Shown: piece after piece, positions 6,338 to 11,257 of the stretch
Position numbering within the stretch: the first letter of the stretch is position 1
How the letters are laid out: each line of letters begins with the position of its first letter
Source of the DNA: Candidatus Bathyarchaeota archaeon
Lineage (GTDB): Archaea > Thermoproteota > Bathyarchaeia > Bathyarchaeales > Bathycorpusculaceae
DNA: 11,257 nt
Reading direction: 5' to 3'
Assembly (NCBI GenBank): GCA_003601785.1
Contig: PIYA01000016.1
Location: 1-11,257 of the forward strand
Position numbers and translations under genes: made by a program
The notes under the pieces: generated by a model
What the model saw: only the letters and a program-made list of their open reading frames with translations
Databases searched by the model: none
Told to the model about the DNA's origin: nothing

Positions 6338-7096
6338 TTACACTGCCTCCGGTAACGATATTAAGGGTTGTTCTTCGCCTATCGCAAACACAAAGTTCAA
6401 CACTGTTTGATAACGGTTGCCCTTTCCATCATCGATTGTCACGAGGGTGTTCCTACGTTTCTTTCCCCTTTCCTCTTCAACCTCAACTATCCTTCCGTAT
6501 CTTCCAATGTTCTTTCCGCCGGTTATTACGGCAAAATCACCTTTCTTCATTTTTACATGTTCAAGGATTTTCCTCTCTGGGATACTTATCTTCAACGTGT
6601 CGAGTGTTCTGTAAACGTGTTCTTGGGGATTCTTCGGATCTGCGACCTCTATCAAGATGTTTGAGCCGTCATGTAGGTTGAGCTGTATCCGTCCATTTCT
6701 CACGGTTGTTTTGTTCTCTATCCTGCAAAGCTTGAATTTCGCCTCATCCTTGTCTATTTGATGGAGAATTAACCCCTTTTTAGAGGGAAAGACGCGGAAC
6801 GATTTATCCATTTCAGGTATGGAAATAACATCCATCAAACCTATTGGAAAATCGTCTTCCCGTCTGGCCTTTCCATCAACAAGGATTTTTCCCTGAGAAA
6901 CTATCGTCTTCGCTTCCTTCCTTGTTTCGGCGAATCCGAGTATGTCACGTAAAACTATGGCTAATGGTAAGCAGTTCTCAAGGGAGTGTGGTCCAGGTGA
7001 AGGTTTAACAACCCAGACTTGCTCCTTTCTGTGGATGGGCCAGAATTTCGGAGCTGGTTTACGTTTTAAACTTGTTGATCCACCTTTTTTACCCAA
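6338..7096 (-). CDS. rps4e: 30S ribosomal protein eS4
   Basis: Archaeal/eukaryotic small-subunit protein. Order of domains: a basic N-terminus (GKKGGSTSLKRKPAPKFWPIHRKE) followed by the family's hallmark WVVKPSPGPHSLENCLPLAIVLRD. Then an S4-type RNA-binding segment (KEAKTIVSQGKILVDGKARRE), a central domain with DVISIPEMDKSFRV, and a C-terminal KOW-like segment (KKGDFAVITGGKNIGRYGRIVEVE). The frame opens at an ATG at 7102 that overlaps the uL24 stop (ATGA), but that ATG lies only 3 nt from GGAGG (7106-7110). The TTG at 7096, third codon of the frame, lies 9 nt from the SD and gives a protein beginning MGKKGG, resembling other archaeal eS4 N-termini. I therefore prefer it (252 residues). Identity is certain; the two-residue start choice is not. 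Confidence 0.96.
   Translation of the reverse strand: MGKKGGSTSLKRKPAPKFWPIHRKEQVWVVKPSPGPHSLENCLPLAIVLRDILGFAETRKEAKTIVSQGKILVDGKARREDDFPIGLMDVISIPEMDKSFRVFPSKKGLILHQIDKDEAKFKLCRIENKTTVRNGRIQLNLHDGSNILIEVADPKNPQEHVYRTLDTLKISIPERKILEHVKMKKGDFAVITGGKNIGRYGRIVEVEEERGKKRRNTLVTIDDGKGNRYQTVLNFVFAIGEEQPLISLPEAV
6346..6350 (-). promoter_or_regulatory. SD that fixes the TTG start of uL5
   Basis: Minus-strand GGAGG 8 nt before the TTG of uL5, lying in the final eS4 codons (the Pro-Glu-Ala of LPEAV). It supports initiation at TTG 6337 rather than at an internal ATG. Confidence 0.8.
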
Positions 7097-7098
7097 AA

Positions 7099-7755
7099 TC
7101 ATGTTCCTCCTTCAGCTTTCTTGCGAGTTTTGCGTCTCGTCTTCGGCTTTGTTTTCTCCGTCTTCTCAGTTTCCTTTTCAGTCTTCTTTTTTGTTTTCCG
7201 CTTCCTTCTCGTCTTCTTGGTTTTCTCCTCTTTTGCTTCCGCTTTTGCTGGTTTTTCAGTTACTTTTCGCTTCTTTTTCCTCCTCTTAGGCTTTTTCTTC
7301 TCTTTTTTTGGAACAACTTCCTCGATCTCTTCAATCTCTTCCGTTGGCGGTTTTTCCTCTACGATTTCTGGCTTCTTTCTTTCGGTTTTCTTTCTCCTTT
7401 CCAAAATTTTCTTCCGCCACTTGTCGTCGAGATTTAACTTTGTTATCATGACCTTTGAGGGGTGAATTGGAACGAATATCGTTGTTCCATCAACCTTTTC
7501 CCTTGTCAACCCCTCAACATAGATTCTATACTTCCTCCTATCCACCCGTGTGACCTTTCCTTCGAATCCTTTGCTGTCCCCTCGCATGATTCGAACGGTG
7601 TCTCCGCTTCTAACAGGGAGAGACCTCACTCCGTGGGATTTTCTTAAACTTGGTGAAAGCGGCGCTGAGAAGAGTTTGTTGCGTATGTGGCTTGGAGCTT
7701 GATAAATCATTTTTCTCTGTTTTGAAGGTTTTGCCACGGGTTTTAATCTCTGCAT
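7099..7755 (-). CDS. rpl24: 50S ribosomal protein uL24 with a ~100-residue Lys/Glu-rich C-terminal tail
   Basis: Assembly-initiating large-subunit protein near the peptide exit tunnel. Residues 1-48 are the archaeal N-terminal extension (PSKQRKMIYQAPSHIRNKLFSAPLS then LRKSHGVRSLPVR). Residues of about 49-76 form the KOW motif (SGDTVRIMRGDSKGFEGKVTRVD), followed by HPSKVMITKLNLDDKWRKKILERR, the usual end of the family (about 120 residues). From about 118 to 218 the chain is almost entirely Lys, Glu, Arg, Thr and Pro, with blocks such as EEIEEIEEVVPKKEKKKPKRRKKKRK and repeated TEKxEKT/KTRRKTRKK units. It is surely disordered and nearly doubles the protein. The ATG at 7755 has AGGAGG 7 nt upstream and follows uL14 by 11 nt. 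The last codons (Glu-Gly-Gly-Thr) contain the eS4 SD. Confidence 0.96.
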   Translation of the reverse strand: MQRLKPVAKPSKQRKMIYQAPSHIRNKLFSAPLSPSLRKSHGVRSLPVRSGDTVRIMRGDSKGFEGKVTRVDRRKYRIYVEGLTREKVDGTTIFVPIHPSKVMITKLNLDDKWRKKILERRKKTERKKPEIVEEKPPTEEIEEIEEVVPKKEKKKPKRRKKKRKVTEKPAKAEAKEEKTKKTRRKRKTKKKTEKETEKTEKTKPKTRRKTRKKAEGGT

Positions 7756-7766
7756 TTCCCATCCTC

Positions 7767-8207
7767 CTAAACTATTATGCTCGCGGCGCTGGCTATTCTA
7801 GGCCATCTCTCAGCAGCCTCTTTCGCCACTGGTCCGCGAATCTCTGTTCCTTTCATTTCTCCGTCTGGAGTTATTATCACTGCGGCGTTATCTTCAAATT
7901 GAACCCAAAATCCGTCAGGTCTTCTGTACGGTTTTCTCTGTCTTATCACGACTGCTTGGAATATTTTCTTTCTCATGTCTGGTGTTCCGTGTCTAACTGA
8001 AACGGTTATTCTGTCACCCACAGCGGCTGACGGCACTCTTCTTAAGCGTCCCTTATAGCCCATGACTTGAACCAGCCGCAGTTCCTTTGCTCCAGTGTTG
8101 TCGGCGCATCTCAGTATTGAACCCGCTGGGAGCCCCCTTGAGATTTTCGGTCTCTGCCCAATCATTCCCTTTGCAACCAGTGCTCTCATCTTAGCCCTTG
8201 CAGCCAC
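7767..8207 (-). CDS. rpl14: 50S ribosomal protein uL14, GTG start
   Basis: Large-subunit beta-barrel protein at the subunit interface. The conserved core begins at about residue 28: PAGSILRCADNTGAKELRLVQVMGYKG. It continues with PSAAVGDRITVSVRHGTPDMRKKIFQAVVIRQRKPYRRPDG and FEDNAAVIITPDGEMKGTEIRGPVAKEAAERWPRIASAASIIV. The start is a GTG at 8207, one base after the uS17 TAG. GGAGG at 8217-8221 lies 9 nt upstream within the uS17 3' end (Glu-Glu-Ala codons), supporting GTG rather than the ATG six codons inside. It makes an archaeal-style N-terminal extension before the core. Confidence 0.97.
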   Translation of the reverse strand: MAARAKMRALVAKGMIGQRPKISRGLPAGSILRCADNTGAKELRLVQVMGYKGRLRRVPSAAVGDRITVSVRHGTPDMRKKIFQAVVIRQRKPYRRPDGFWVQFEDNAAVIITPDGEMKGTEIRGPVAKEAAERWPRIASAASIIV

Positions 8208-8208
8208 T

Positions 8209-8526
8209 CTACGCTTCCTCCAGTTTTTCTACAACGACGAAGGAGACTGTTTTGCTTATTGGACGGCACTCGGCTATTCGAACGGTGTCCCCTTCTTTGG
8301 CGTTTATGCATGGGGGATTGTGTGCCGGGATGCGGCTTCGTCTTCTCTCGTATCTCTTAAATTTTGGAACGTAATGGAGATAGTCGCGTTTCACTATCAC
8401 TGTTTTATCCATTTTTGCGCTGGCAACTACCCCTTCGAAGACTCTTCCTCTCACTGGGAGGTCGCCGTGGAACGGGCAGTTTCTGTCGTTGCATGTTTTC
8501 TTGGGTTTTTTGAACACTAGGGACAT
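8209..8526 (-). CDS. rps17: 30S ribosomal protein uS17
   Basis: Primary 16S rRNA-binding protein with an OB-fold. Archaeal features: N-terminal CNDRNCPFHGDLPVRGRVFEGVV, then ASAKMDKTVIVKRDYLHYVPKFKRYERR, RIPAHNPPCINAKEGDTVRIAECRPISKTVSFVVVE. The open frame extends to a TTG at 8532. I start it at the ATG at 8526 (105 residues) because a perfect GGAGG (8535-8539) is then 8 nt upstream and the ATG shares a base with the Rnp1 stop (TGATG). The TTG would lie 2 nt from the SD. It lies between Rnp1 and uL14, as in most Archaea. Confidence 0.97.
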   Translation of the reverse strand: MSLVFKKPKKTCNDRNCPFHGDLPVRGRVFEGVVASAKMDKTVIVKRDYLHYVPKFKRYERRRSRIPAHNPPCINAKEGDTVRIAECRPISKTVSFVVVEKLEEA

Positions 8527-8807
8527 CACCAAAGCCTCCTGACACGCTTTTTAAGGCGGTCTTCAGGTCTTCCAACAAGGAGTTTGCCGTCGATTTCAAC
8601 CGTTGTTCCGTCTGGAAACTTGAAGTGGAAAACCGCGGCTTCTTTTATTATCTTTTTTCTTCTTCCTTCATGCAGGATTGTGAACGTGTTTTTTGTCTCA
8701 TCCATTACTTTACCTGAAATCCCAACGTAACATGGGTGTCTGCTATCCGCGACTTTAGCCTCTGTTCCGATGAACTCGTAACGGATTATGTTCGGCGTCA
8801 CTTTCAT
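8526..8807 (-). CDS. rnp1: Ribonuclease P protein component 1 (Rpp29/Pop4 family)
   Basis: Protein subunit of archaeal RNase P, the ribonucleoprotein that removes the 5' leader from pre-tRNA. The 93-residue product fits the compact Sm-like beta-barrel of archaeal Rpp29. Visible features: NIIRYEFIGTEAKVADSRHPCYVGISGKVMDETKNTFTI at the N-terminus, the conserved basic turn EGRRKKIIKEAAVFHFKFPDG, and the C-terminal GKLLVGRPEDRLKKRVRR. Its place between uL29 and uS17 is typical of Archaea and confirms the call. The start overlaps the uL29 stop by 4 nt (ATGA), with GGAGAG 9 nt upstream. Its final AGGAGG codons supply the uS17 SD. Confidence 0.96.
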   Translation of the reverse strand: MKVTPNIIRYEFIGTEAKVADSRHPCYVGISGKVMDETKNTFTILHEGRRKKIIKEAAVFHFKFPDGTTVEIDGKLLVGRPEDRLKKRVRRLW

Positions 8808-9040
8808 TTCTTCTTTCTCTCCGTTTTTTCCCTGCCTATGCCGAATTTTTGTTCATGCTCGACGGTTAACAGCCTAGCGATCGCCTTGCGCAGCTCCCTT
8901 ATTCTCGAGGGGTTTTCTATGGTGCCTCCTGCCTTAACCATGGTTCTCAATCTCATGAGCTCCGTTCTCAACTCGTTAAGTTTTTTAACGCGTTCCTCCG
9001 ATGTCATGTCTCGAATTTCTTTGACGCGCAATATGGGCAT
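8804..9040 (-). CDS. rpl29: 50S ribosomal protein uL29
   Basis: Small two-helix large-subunit protein beside the exit tunnel, part of the docking site for signal recognition particle and the Sec translocon. The 78-residue product has the family pattern: ILRVKEIRDMTSEERVKKLNELRTELMRLRTM, then the second helix with the signature ENPSRIRELRKAIARLLTVEHE, and a basic tail. Length is within the archaeal range. The ATG directly follows the uS3 TAA, with GGAGG 11 nt upstream; the end overlaps rnp1 (ATGA). No SUI1/eIF1-like gene lies between uL29 and rnp1, though one is found there in some Archaea. Confidence 0.97.
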   Translation of the reverse strand: MPILRVKEIRDMTSEERVKKLNELRTELMRLRTMVKAGGTIENPSRIRELRKAIARLLTVEHEQKFGIGREKTERKKK

Positions 9041-9694
9041 TTACTCGGTTGCCTCCTCTCCGGTTTTTTCCTCTGCAGTCTCTGTCTCTTCGGAAGGAAG
9101 GTTTTCAATTATCTGAATTTTGTCTGGAAACTTTGCGTCAGGCGGCATAATCCTAACTTTTACACCGAATATTCCCGGTTTCAGTTGAACGTGAACCTCA
9201 GCTTTCCTCATGTACTTTAACGCGGGATCGCCGCATTTCGGCATGTATCCCGCTTTGAATTTTTCATATCTTGCTCTCTCTGTTCTTAATTTTCCACTTA
9301 TGATTATTTCGACGCCTAGGGCTCCTGCTTCCATAACCCTGTTCAATGCCCAAAATCCGGCTCGCCTGAAGTGTACGCCTCTTTGTAGGGCTGAGGCTAT
9401 GCGTGAGGCCACTATGTAAGCGTTTAATTCTGGGATTTCAATTTCAGAAACGGAAATTTGGGGGTTTGGAACGTTGAATTTTTCTTCTAAAACTCTTGCA
9501 AGTTCCTTTATTGTTTCTCCACCGCGTCCTATCACCAAGCCTGGACGCATGGCGTAGATCACTATGTGGGTTCCAAGCGGAGTTTTCGATATGTTTACTC
9601 CACCGTATCCCGCCCTTTCAAGTCTTTTCTGGAGGAACTCGTCTATCTCGGTTCTTTTTATAGACTCCGTTATGAAGTGTTTGACGATGGCCAT
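9041..9694 (-). CDS. rps3: 30S ribosomal protein uS3
   Basis: Small-subunit protein at the mRNA entry channel. With the start at ATG 9694 it has 217 residues: AIVKHFITESIKRTEIDEFLQKRL, then the type II KH domain with its GxxG loop (VIGRGGETIK, about residues 54-63), and the S3 C-terminal domain (QRGVHFRRAGFWALNRVMEAGALGVEIIISGKL). GVKVRIMPPDAKFPDK follows, then an acidic tail (EETETAEEKTGEEATE). The open frame reaches back to 9748, but that would add 18 residues inside uL22. The ATG at 9694 matches the family N-terminus, shares one base with the uL22 TGA (TGATG), and has GGAGG at 9705-9709, 10 nt upstream. uL29 follows immediately. Confidence 0.98.
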   Translation of the reverse strand: MAIVKHFITESIKRTEIDEFLQKRLERAGYGGVNISKTPLGTHIVIYAMRPGLVIGRGGETIKELARVLEEKFNVPNPQISVSEIEIPELNAYIVASRIASALQRGVHFRRAGFWALNRVMEAGALGVEIIISGKLRTERARYEKFKAGYMPKCGDPALKYMRKAEVHVQLKPGIFGVKVRIMPPDAKFPDKIQIIENLPSEETETAEEKTGEEATE

Positions 9695-10182
9695 CAGATT
9701 TTTTCCTCCGTTTCCGGCTGTTCCTCCAGAACCATTTCTATATGGCATAGTGTTTCAAATTTCGGAGAGCTTCTTCCCATGGCTCTCGGCATATAATTTT
9801 TAATTTTCATTCCAGGGTAGGCTGCAGCGTGAATTATTCGCATTCTATCTATGTCTAATCCCTTGTTTTCAGCGTTGGCTTCCGCCTCTTCCAACACTTT
9901 TAAAACTTGTTTGGCTGCTTTGACGGGGTATCTTCCCGCGAAGCCCTTTTGGAGTCCGTGGCGGTGGGCTGCCTTCTTCTTGAATCTTGTGAAGGGGACG
10001 GGACGTTTCTTTTCCATGACTTCTCTTAGGTATTTTTTGGCTTGGTCAAGCGTCATTCCCTTGATTGTTTTACACACTTCTCTTGCTGATTTATGGGATA
10101 CTCTAACCTCTCTTCCGCTTGCTTTCACGGTTTTTTCAGGGTCTAATTCTTCCTCTGTTATGGAGTATCCCCATTTTGGCAC
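9694..10182 (-). CDS. rpl22: 50S ribosomal protein uL22, GTG start, first gene of the operon
   Basis: Large-subunit protein whose extended loop lines the peptide exit tunnel. The 162-residue product shows the archaeal N-terminus (PKWGYSITEEELDPEKTVKAS). It continues with VSHKSAREVCKTIKGMTLDQAKKYLREVMEKKRPVPF and the archaeal motif RHGLQKGFAGRYPVKAAKQVLKVLEEAEANAE. The tunnel hairpin region is MKIKNYMPRAMGRSSPKFET (about 125-144), and the end is the family beta-strand CHIEMVLEE. The start is GTG at 10182 with GGAGAG about 8 nt upstream. No uS19 or uL2 gene precedes it: the next gene upstream is an unrelated membrane protein 104 nt away, and a TATA box lies between. It is therefore probably the first cistron of the transcript. 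It overlaps uS3 by one base. Confidence 0.97.
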   Translation of the reverse strand: MPKWGYSITEEELDPEKTVKASGREVRVSHKSAREVCKTIKGMTLDQAKKYLREVMEKKRPVPFTRFKKKAAHRHGLQKGFAGRYPVKAAKQVLKVLEEAEANAENKGLDIDRMRIIHAAAYPGMKIKNYMPRAMGRSSPKFETLCHIEMVLEEQPETEEKI

Positions 10183-10223
10183 TTTTTAATCTCTCCAACT
10201 TGCAATTGAACAGCGGAACGGTG

Positions 10224-10236
10224 ATTTATATGGTTT
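10224..10236 (-). promoter_or_regulatory. Probable BRE/TATA promoter of the ribosomal-protein operon
   Basis: On the minus strand this reads AAAACCATATAAA followed by TC, in the 104-nt gap between the membrane protein and uL22. TATAAAT (10224-10230) is a good archaeal TATA box, and the purine-rich run just upstream could act as a BRE. A start site 25-27 nt downstream would fall near 10200, leaving a leader of about 18 nt containing the GGAGAG SD of uL22. This is where a promoter is needed if uL22 is the first cistron. Confidence 0.6.
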
Positions 10237-10243
10237 TCCATAT
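10228..10243. promoter_or_regulatory. Perfect 16-bp dyad overlapping the operon's TATA box: candidate operator
   Basis: ATATGG-TTTT-CCATAT: two perfect 6-base arms around a 4-base spacer. One arm overlaps the TATA box and the rest covers the presumed BRE. A protein bound here would block TBP/TFB. It lies upstream of the predicted start site, so it is not an RNA hairpin in the leader. It is A/T-rich and short, so chance is possible. Confidence 0.35.
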
Positions 10244-10286
10244 CTTTACAACATTTTTGGCGCTTACGGCTGTTCTTTTAAAGTCT

Positions 10287-10808
10287 CTAAAACTGTAGGT
10301 TCTTAAGTAAAGAACTAAAGGCTTCTGGATGAGCCGTGTACAAAACTGCGCAGATGGCGACAACCACCAGCGTAAAGAAGGCTTTCTCGGTCGCTGAGCC
10401 TGTTCTTATCCCGTTTCTTATTTTCTTTTTGCTGAAGGGTTGCAGCCACATTATCCCGGTTGGATTAAGTGAGTCTGCGGCTAAATGGGATATAAAGCCT
10501 AAAAGGAAGCATTCAACCGTTAACATTTCAAGATTATAAAGTCTGGCTATCACCCAAACGATTGTCGTTGCAACTAAGGCGGCTAACAGGCTGTGAACTA
10601 TTCCTCTGTGCTTGATGAACCTGCGGGCTCTCCTTTTGAACAAGTAGTTCTGCTGGATTAAAAACATCCGCGGATGGTCTATGTCTGGTAGCAAGCTTCC
10701 GATGATGAGGAATGTTAAAACAGCTGGTGCGTCAAAGGGCAGTTTCATGAAATAGGCTATGATGTAGTAGCAGAGTAAGGCGAAAACCGCATGGGTTGTC
10801 CCCATCAT
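10287..10808 (-). CDS. YdjM/DUF457-family membrane protein (putative metal-dependent hydrolase)
   Basis: The 173-residue protein has about four or five hydrophobic segments (roughly 7-22, 28-40, 75-92, 97-112, 143-160). It also has the motifs of the YdjM/DUF457 family: TTHAVFA at the N-terminus (H6), LLPDIDHP (D42, D44, H45), KHRGIVHS (H67, H72), and GFISHLAADSLNPTGIMWLQP (H108, D112). The conserved His/Asp residues beside membrane helices suggest a metal site facing a membrane surface. Family members are labelled putative metal-dependent hydrolases, but the substrate is not established. The ATG at 10808 overlaps the stop of the zinc-ribbon gene (ATGATG), so the two are probably co-translated. 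A second ATG directly follows and either could be used. I infer no functional link to the ribosomal genes downstream. Confidence 0.82.
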   Translation of the reverse strand: MMGTTHAVFALLCYYIIAYFMKLPFDAPAVLTFLIIGSLLPDIDHPRMFLIQQNYLFKRRARRFIKHRGIVHSLLAALVATTIVWVIARLYNLEMLTVECFLLGFISHLAADSLNPTGIMWLQPFSKKKIRNGIRTGSATEKAFFTLVVVAICAVLYTAHPEAFSSLLKNLQF

Positions 10809-11014
10809 TTAGAGTTCTTCCATAAGTCTGAGACTCTGCTGACCTTGACAAGCTTCCACTTGCCGAAAAAGTCTTTCTTGTAAAAATGGAACAAGCCACA
10901 ACGGGTACACTGCATTATTTTACGTCCCTTCTTAAAGTCAATCTCATACAACTCTAAAGGCGAACCACAATCAACACACTTACCAGTATACGTCTTTCTA
11001 TCCTTACCGCTCAT
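10805..11014 (-). CDS. Small zinc-ribbon protein of unknown function
   Basis: The 69-residue basic protein has two CxxC knuckles, CVDC (13-16) and CTRC (36-39), each followed by Gly, separated by about 20 residues. This is the classic zinc-ribbon layout. Between them lies LELYEIDFKKGRKIMQ, and the C-terminus is basic and aromatic (FHFYKKDFFGKWKLVKV). I do not recognise a named family. Similar small ribbons in Archaea bind nucleic acids or act as subunits of larger complexes, but nothing here shows which. The ATG at 11014 has a weak SD (AAGGGACT), and a TATA-like box lies about 40 nt upstream. The 3' end overlaps the membrane-protein gene by 4 nt, so the two form a likely bicistron. Confidence 0.75.
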   Translation of the reverse strand: MSGKDRKTYTGKCVDCGSPLELYEIDFKKGRKIMQCTRCGLFHFYKKDFFGKWKLVKVSRVSDLWKNSK

Positions 11015-11051
11015 CAGAGTCCCTTCTAAGCCTAAATTAAAACTCTTTCAC

Positions 11052-11061
11052 GTTTAAAACT
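11052..11061 (-). promoter_or_regulatory. Possible TATA box for the zinc-ribbon/membrane-protein unit
   Basis: Minus strand AGTTTTAAAC, preceded by AACA. A start site about 25 nt downstream would be near 11030, giving a leader of about 15 nt before the ATG at 11014. It sits in the only sizeable gap (84 nt) between the polyproline-tailed protein and the zinc-ribbon gene. The match is moderate. Confidence 0.4.
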
Positions 11062-11098
11062 TGTTAGGACTACGGAGAGAAAAGTATGAAAGTGTGTT

Positions 11099-11257
11099 TT
11101 ATGGTGGTGGAGGAGGTGGCGCCTCAGCCGACGGCGGAGGCGTTTTGATCGAGAAGAAGGCGATGGCAACTAGTATCCAAGCGATGAGCATTATTATGGC
11201 GCCTATGAAAATTATAACTAGAATGGCTCCTATGAGCAAAAGTGTTCCTGCGGTGTT
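11099..11257 (-). CDS. C-terminal fragment of a membrane protein with a polyproline tail
   Basis: From the window edge at 11257 the minus strand reads 52 codons without a stop and ends in TAA at 11099-11101; the N-terminus is outside. Residues of about 5-37 of the fragment are strongly hydrophobic with glycines (LLLIGAILVIIFIGAIIMLI, then AWILVAIAFFSI): one long or two tightly packed membrane segments. They are followed by a Pro-rich cytosolic or external tail, KTPPPSAEAPPPPPP, ending in six consecutive prolines at the C-terminus. Hydrophobicity and frame continuity support a real gene. Archaeal membrane proteins of unknown function with such tails exist, but I cannot assign a family from this fragment. 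Confidence 0.7.
   Translation of the reverse strand, partial: NTAGTLLLIGAILVIIFIGAIIMLIAWILVAIAFFSIKTPPPSAEAPPPPPP

Noticed and set aside
5745..6410. 221-codon plus-strand open frame
   Set aside because: It lies wholly opposite uL5 and the end of eS4, which are unmistakable. It has no supporting SD or domain.
7072..7465. Long plus-strand open frames rich in Phe, Leu and Ser
   Set aside because: They are the antisense of the Lys/Glu-rich uL24 tail, whose AAG/GAA codons read as CTT/TTC on the other strand. They have no SD and resemble no known protein.
9695..9748. N-terminal extension of uS3 by 18 residues into uL22
   Set aside because: The extra residues do not match the uS3 family, and the strong SD and TGATG overlap point to the ATG at 9694.
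11062..11098. Pyrimidine-rich stretch after the polyproline-tail gene as a transcription terminator
   Set aside because: The longest T run on the minus strand is only four bases and no hairpin is evident, so a terminator cannot be supported.
1..11257. CRISPR arrays, tRNA or rRNA genes, insertion sequences
   Set aside because: Nearly every base belongs to a continuous set of minus-strand genes. No regularly spaced repeats, cloverleaf-type sequence or transposase was seen.

Overview
The window is one long, tightly packed minus-strand stretch of an archaeal genome. It carries most of the fused S10-spc ribosomal-protein cluster, ending at its left edge inside secY. The archaeal assignment rests on proteins shared by Archaea and eukaryotes but absent from Bacteria (eS4, eL32, eL19, the Rpp29/Rnp1 subunit of RNase P), on the archaeal-type uL30, uL18 and uS5 sequences, and on TATA-box promoters. 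Very strong Shine-Dalgarno (SD) motifs (GGAGG) precede most genes, so this archaeon initiates mainly by SD leader recognition. Several starts are GTG or TTG. I suspect a TACK-type lineage, perhaps Bathyarchaeia-like, but the sequence alone does not settle this.

Layout in transcription order, from high to low coordinates. At the right edge is the C-terminal end of a small membrane protein with a polyproline tail (11099-11257). Next is a likely two-gene unit: a 69-residue zinc-ribbon protein and a YdjM/DUF457-type membrane protein whose start overlaps the zinc-ribbon stop. A TATA promoter near 10224-10236 follows, overlapped by a perfect 16-bp dyad. It opens the ribosomal operon: uL22, uS3, uL29, Rnp1, uS17, uL14, uL24, eS4, uL5, uS14, uS8, uL6, eL32, eL19, uL18, uS5, uL30, an Hsp20-like protein, uL15, SecY (cut by the left edge). 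uS14 is only 54 codons, so a search with a higher length cut-off would miss it.

Most neighbouring genes abut, overlap by 1-14 nt or are separated by fewer than 20 nt. The SD of one gene is often written in the last codons of the previous gene, so translation is probably coupled. The products serve ribosome assembly, tRNA 5' maturation (Rnp1) and protein export (SecY).

Three things depart from the usual layout. The cluster starts at uL22, without uL3, uL4, uL23, uL2 and uS19 upstream. A small heat-shock-like gene with a strongly basic N-terminus and its own possible TATA box lies between uL30 and uL15. uL24 and eL32 carry long Lys/Glu/Arg-rich C-terminal tails. I see no RNA genes, CRISPR arrays, insertion sequences or gene-free stretches longer than about 105 bases.
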